Source: Sulfurospirillum sp. (GTDB lineage: Bacteria > Campylobacterota > Campylobacteria > Campylobacterales > Sulfurospirillaceae). Taken from it: DNA of 35,418 nt. How positions within the stretch are numbered: the first letter of the stretch is position 1; each line of letters starts with the position of its first letter. Where the stretch lies: contig JALSME010000112.1 of the NCBI GenBank assembly GCA_026987955.1, forward strand, positions 1 through 35,418, given 5' to 3'. The notes below the pieces were generated by a model that was not told the DNA's origin, made no database searches, and was given only the letters and a program-made list of their open reading frames with translations. Both the position numbers and the translations under genes were made by a program. Shown in pieces: positions 33,701-35,418 of the stretch.

Positions 33701-35143
33701 AGCTCCAACACCCTCTTTCCCATCTTTCATCATAGGGGTTAATACCATATCTTTTACTTCAGCTGTTATATTAAAAAATCGCTGCTCATAAGCTAAGTGT
33801 TTTCTTTCATAGTCACTTATTTTTGAAAAAGGAATCTCTACAAACTCCTGAAGATATACTAGATTTTTATTTAGCCACTCTGCATACTGATTAGAATTTT
33901 TTAAATAGTTATTGATCTCTTCATCTTTCATAACTTTCCCAAACTTAAGATCAATTCCTATCATTTGACCACTTTGCAATCGACCTCTTTCAAGGATATT
34001 TTCCTCTTCAATATCCAATACACCATACTCGCTCGATATTATAATTCTCTCATCTTTAGTTATAATATACTTTGCAGGTCTTAGCCCATTTCTATCTAGA
34101 ATACAACCAATATATCTTCCATCTGTTAAGGAGACCGCGGCAGGTCCATCCCATGGCTCAAAGTTAATGCTAGCAAACTCATAGAATGCTCTTAAATCAG
34201 AGTCCATATGCGGAGAGTTTTGCCACGGTGCTTGAATAAGAGTTCGTGCCGCTTTAAAAAAATCATATCCATTTACTAACATAAACTCAAATACATTATC
34301 CAAACTTGCACTATCGCTAACATTTGAATTTGTAATAGGAATTAATTTAGAAAGCTCTTTATCTGAAAACACTTTTGACTTCATACACTCACTTCTCATC
34401 TCTGTATGAAATCTATTCGATTCAATCGAGTTTATCTCCCCGTTATGAGCAACACCACGAAACGGCTGAGCTAGTCTCCACTCAGGAAGAGTGTTTGTTG
34501 AAAATCTCTGATGAAAAAGTGCAAATGTGGTTTTAAAGTTTTTGTTTTGTAAATCTATATAAAAGCTCTTAATATGCGTTGGCATAATGAGGCCTTTATA
34601 AGATATAAGTTTATTGGAAAAAGATGGTATATAGAAATCTCTATCTGCATTAAGTGCCATCTCAATCTCTCTACGAGTAAGATAGATAAGTGCCTCAAAT
34701 CTTTTGGTTGCAATTAAAGATGAAGGTGTAACAAAAATTTGAACTATTTGAGGTAAACTATCTAGTGCTTGTTTTCCAAGTGCCTTTGTATTTATAGGTA
34801 CATCTCTATACAATACTACTTTAAGGTCATTTTTCTCACATATGTCCTGAAAGACTTTCTTGTGGTTTTCATTTTGTAAAAAAACCATGGCAACAGCAAA
34901 CTGTTTTGGAAGGTCAACACCAAGTATCTTTGCCTCTCTTTTCATAAACTCTACTGGCAGAGACAAAAGAAGTCCACTTCCATCTCCTGTTTTTCCATCT
35001 GCTGCTACTGCACCACGATGTACCATTCTTTCAAGCGCTTCAATTGAGTCTTGCACATTCTTATGAGTTGGTATATTGTTTATATTTGCCAATAAGCCAA
35101 AACCACAGTTATCTTTAAAATTAGTCAATAAATTCTTGTTCAA
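30713..35143 (-). CDS. gltB: Glutamate synthase large subunit
   Basis: 1476-residue flavoprotein with four domains. The N-terminal glutaminase domain has nucleophile C13 after a 12-residue propeptide (NCGFGLL). A central linker domain follows. The FMN domain starts with [31 protein letters not shown] and has LPGHKVT and [13 protein letters not shown]. The [3Fe-4S] cluster is C-x5-C-x4-C in [20 protein letters not shown]. The C-terminal beta-helix has GGQIVIVPK and [17 protein letters not shown]. TTG start with AAGGA seven bases upstream; an ATG at a nearby position runs into a stop in another frame. First gene of the minus-strand run to dus. Its promoter was not pinned down; upstream 35144-35329 is AT-rich with repeated TTACTTA-like words (35187, 35234, 35247). 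Confidence 0.97.
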   Translation of the reverse strand: [1476 protein letters not shown]

Positions 35144-35315
35144 TACACATCCTTTTTCCTAAAAAGTGCCTAAGCATACTGTAAAATTACTTAACTTACA
35201 ATAAATAGCTATTTTATGGACTTTAAAAAAAATACTTACTATAATTTTACTTAAATTTTAATTAAAAATAATATATTTTAACTTTTGACTCATTAATTTT
35301 CTATTAACATAATAT

Positions 35316-35324
35316 TGGTAAAAT
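35316..35324 (+). promoter_or_regulatory. Extended -10 (TGGTAAAAT) directly upstream of the RecO-like gene
   Basis: Same nine bases as at 8315 and 24165. The last base is six from the A of the ATG at 35330, so transcription would begin at or beside the start codon. A second TATAAT on the plus strand at 35240-35245 is an alternative that would give a normal leader of about 80 bases. The 186-base region 35144-35329 holds nothing else recognised. Confidence 0.4.
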
Positions 35325-35329
35325 TACAT

Positions 35330-35418
35330 ATGCAAGGATATATAATAAACTTTAACCCAGTAAAAGACGAAGATTTAATTGTAACAGTGCTAACAAGAGA
35401 TTCTATTCTTACGCTGTA
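35330..35418 (+). CDS. recO: Probable DNA repair protein RecO (N-terminus only)
   Basis: Only 29 complete codons are present; the gene runs off the right edge. The peptide MQGYIINFNPVKDEDLIVTV followed by LTRDSILTL matches the start of RecO, whose N-terminal OB fold begins M-x-G-Y/F-I/L with a K/R-DEDLI-like strand and LT. RecO anneals DNA and loads RecA with RecF/RecR. The ATG has no ribosome-binding site within reach. If the assignment is right, the following sequence should continue with the LYRFYGARHS-like region typical of Campylobacterota RecO. Confidence 0.6.
   Translation, partial: MQGYIINFNPVKDEDLIVTVLTRDSILTL

Noticed and set aside
35187-35253. TTACTTA-like repeats upstream of gltB as a regulator binding array
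   Set aside because: Spacing is irregular and the words are simple AT-rich sequence; not enough to call an operator.
1-35418. CRISPR arrays, tRNAs, insertion sequences, phage or plasmid genes
   Set aside because: No regularly spaced repeats, no cloverleaf-like sequences, no transposase or integrase motifs and no terminal inverted repeats were found on reading both strands.

Overview
The window comes from an AT-rich, gene-dense genome that I read as a sulfur-oxidising member of the Campylobacterota (Sulfurimonas/Sulfurovum-like). Three things support this. It has a soxCDYZ cluster separate from any soxXAB genes. It has flagellar genes in a Campylobacter/Helicobacter-like order (CheX-like, fliN, fliO). 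It has a dus / membrane protein / dksA / rlmH / accD / inositol-phosphatase block that follows the order I remember for Campylobacter jejuni, next to a response regulator diverging from dnaJ as in the racR-dnaJ region. Genus-level placement is inference. About one third of the genes start with TTG or GTG. No tRNA, rRNA, CRISPR array, transposase or phage gene was seen, and no gene-free stretch exceeds about 230 bases.

Layout. 1-1925: start of an OmpR-type response regulator (minus), diverging from dnaJ and a YgjP-type metalloprotein gene. 1911-4437 (minus): two overlapping transsulfuration genes, one carrying the N-terminal region typical of fungal STR2-type cystathionine gamma-synthases. 4663-8855 (plus): a glycosyltransferase, a MotA/ExbB-like channel protein with a long cytoplasmic coiled coil, a MotB/OmpA-like partner, a candidate 53-residue protein and a small membrane protein. 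I read this as an uncharacterised ion-driven envelope motor module and consider it the best candidate for an undescribed system here. 8924-12405 (minus): HDOD protein then polA.

12577-17993 (plus): soxC, soxD, soxY, soxZ, a lipoprotein with two DUF302-like domains, a periplasmic thioredoxin-like protein and an unknown protein. SoxCD is the sulfane dehydrogenase and SoxYZ the carrier of sulfur intermediates; the last three are probably accessory. 17968-21530 (minus): a TauE/SafE family exporter, then uvrA. 21693-24554 (plus): CheX-like protein, fliN, fliO, an AEC permease and a small unknown protein.

24538-35143 (minus): a co-directional run read as gltB, gltD, inositol-monophosphatase-like gene, accD, an 81-residue protein, rlmH, dksA, a membrane protein and dus. 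The only sizeable gap, behind accD, holds two large interlocking inverted repeats. The window ends with the first codons of a gene that looks like recO on the plus strand.
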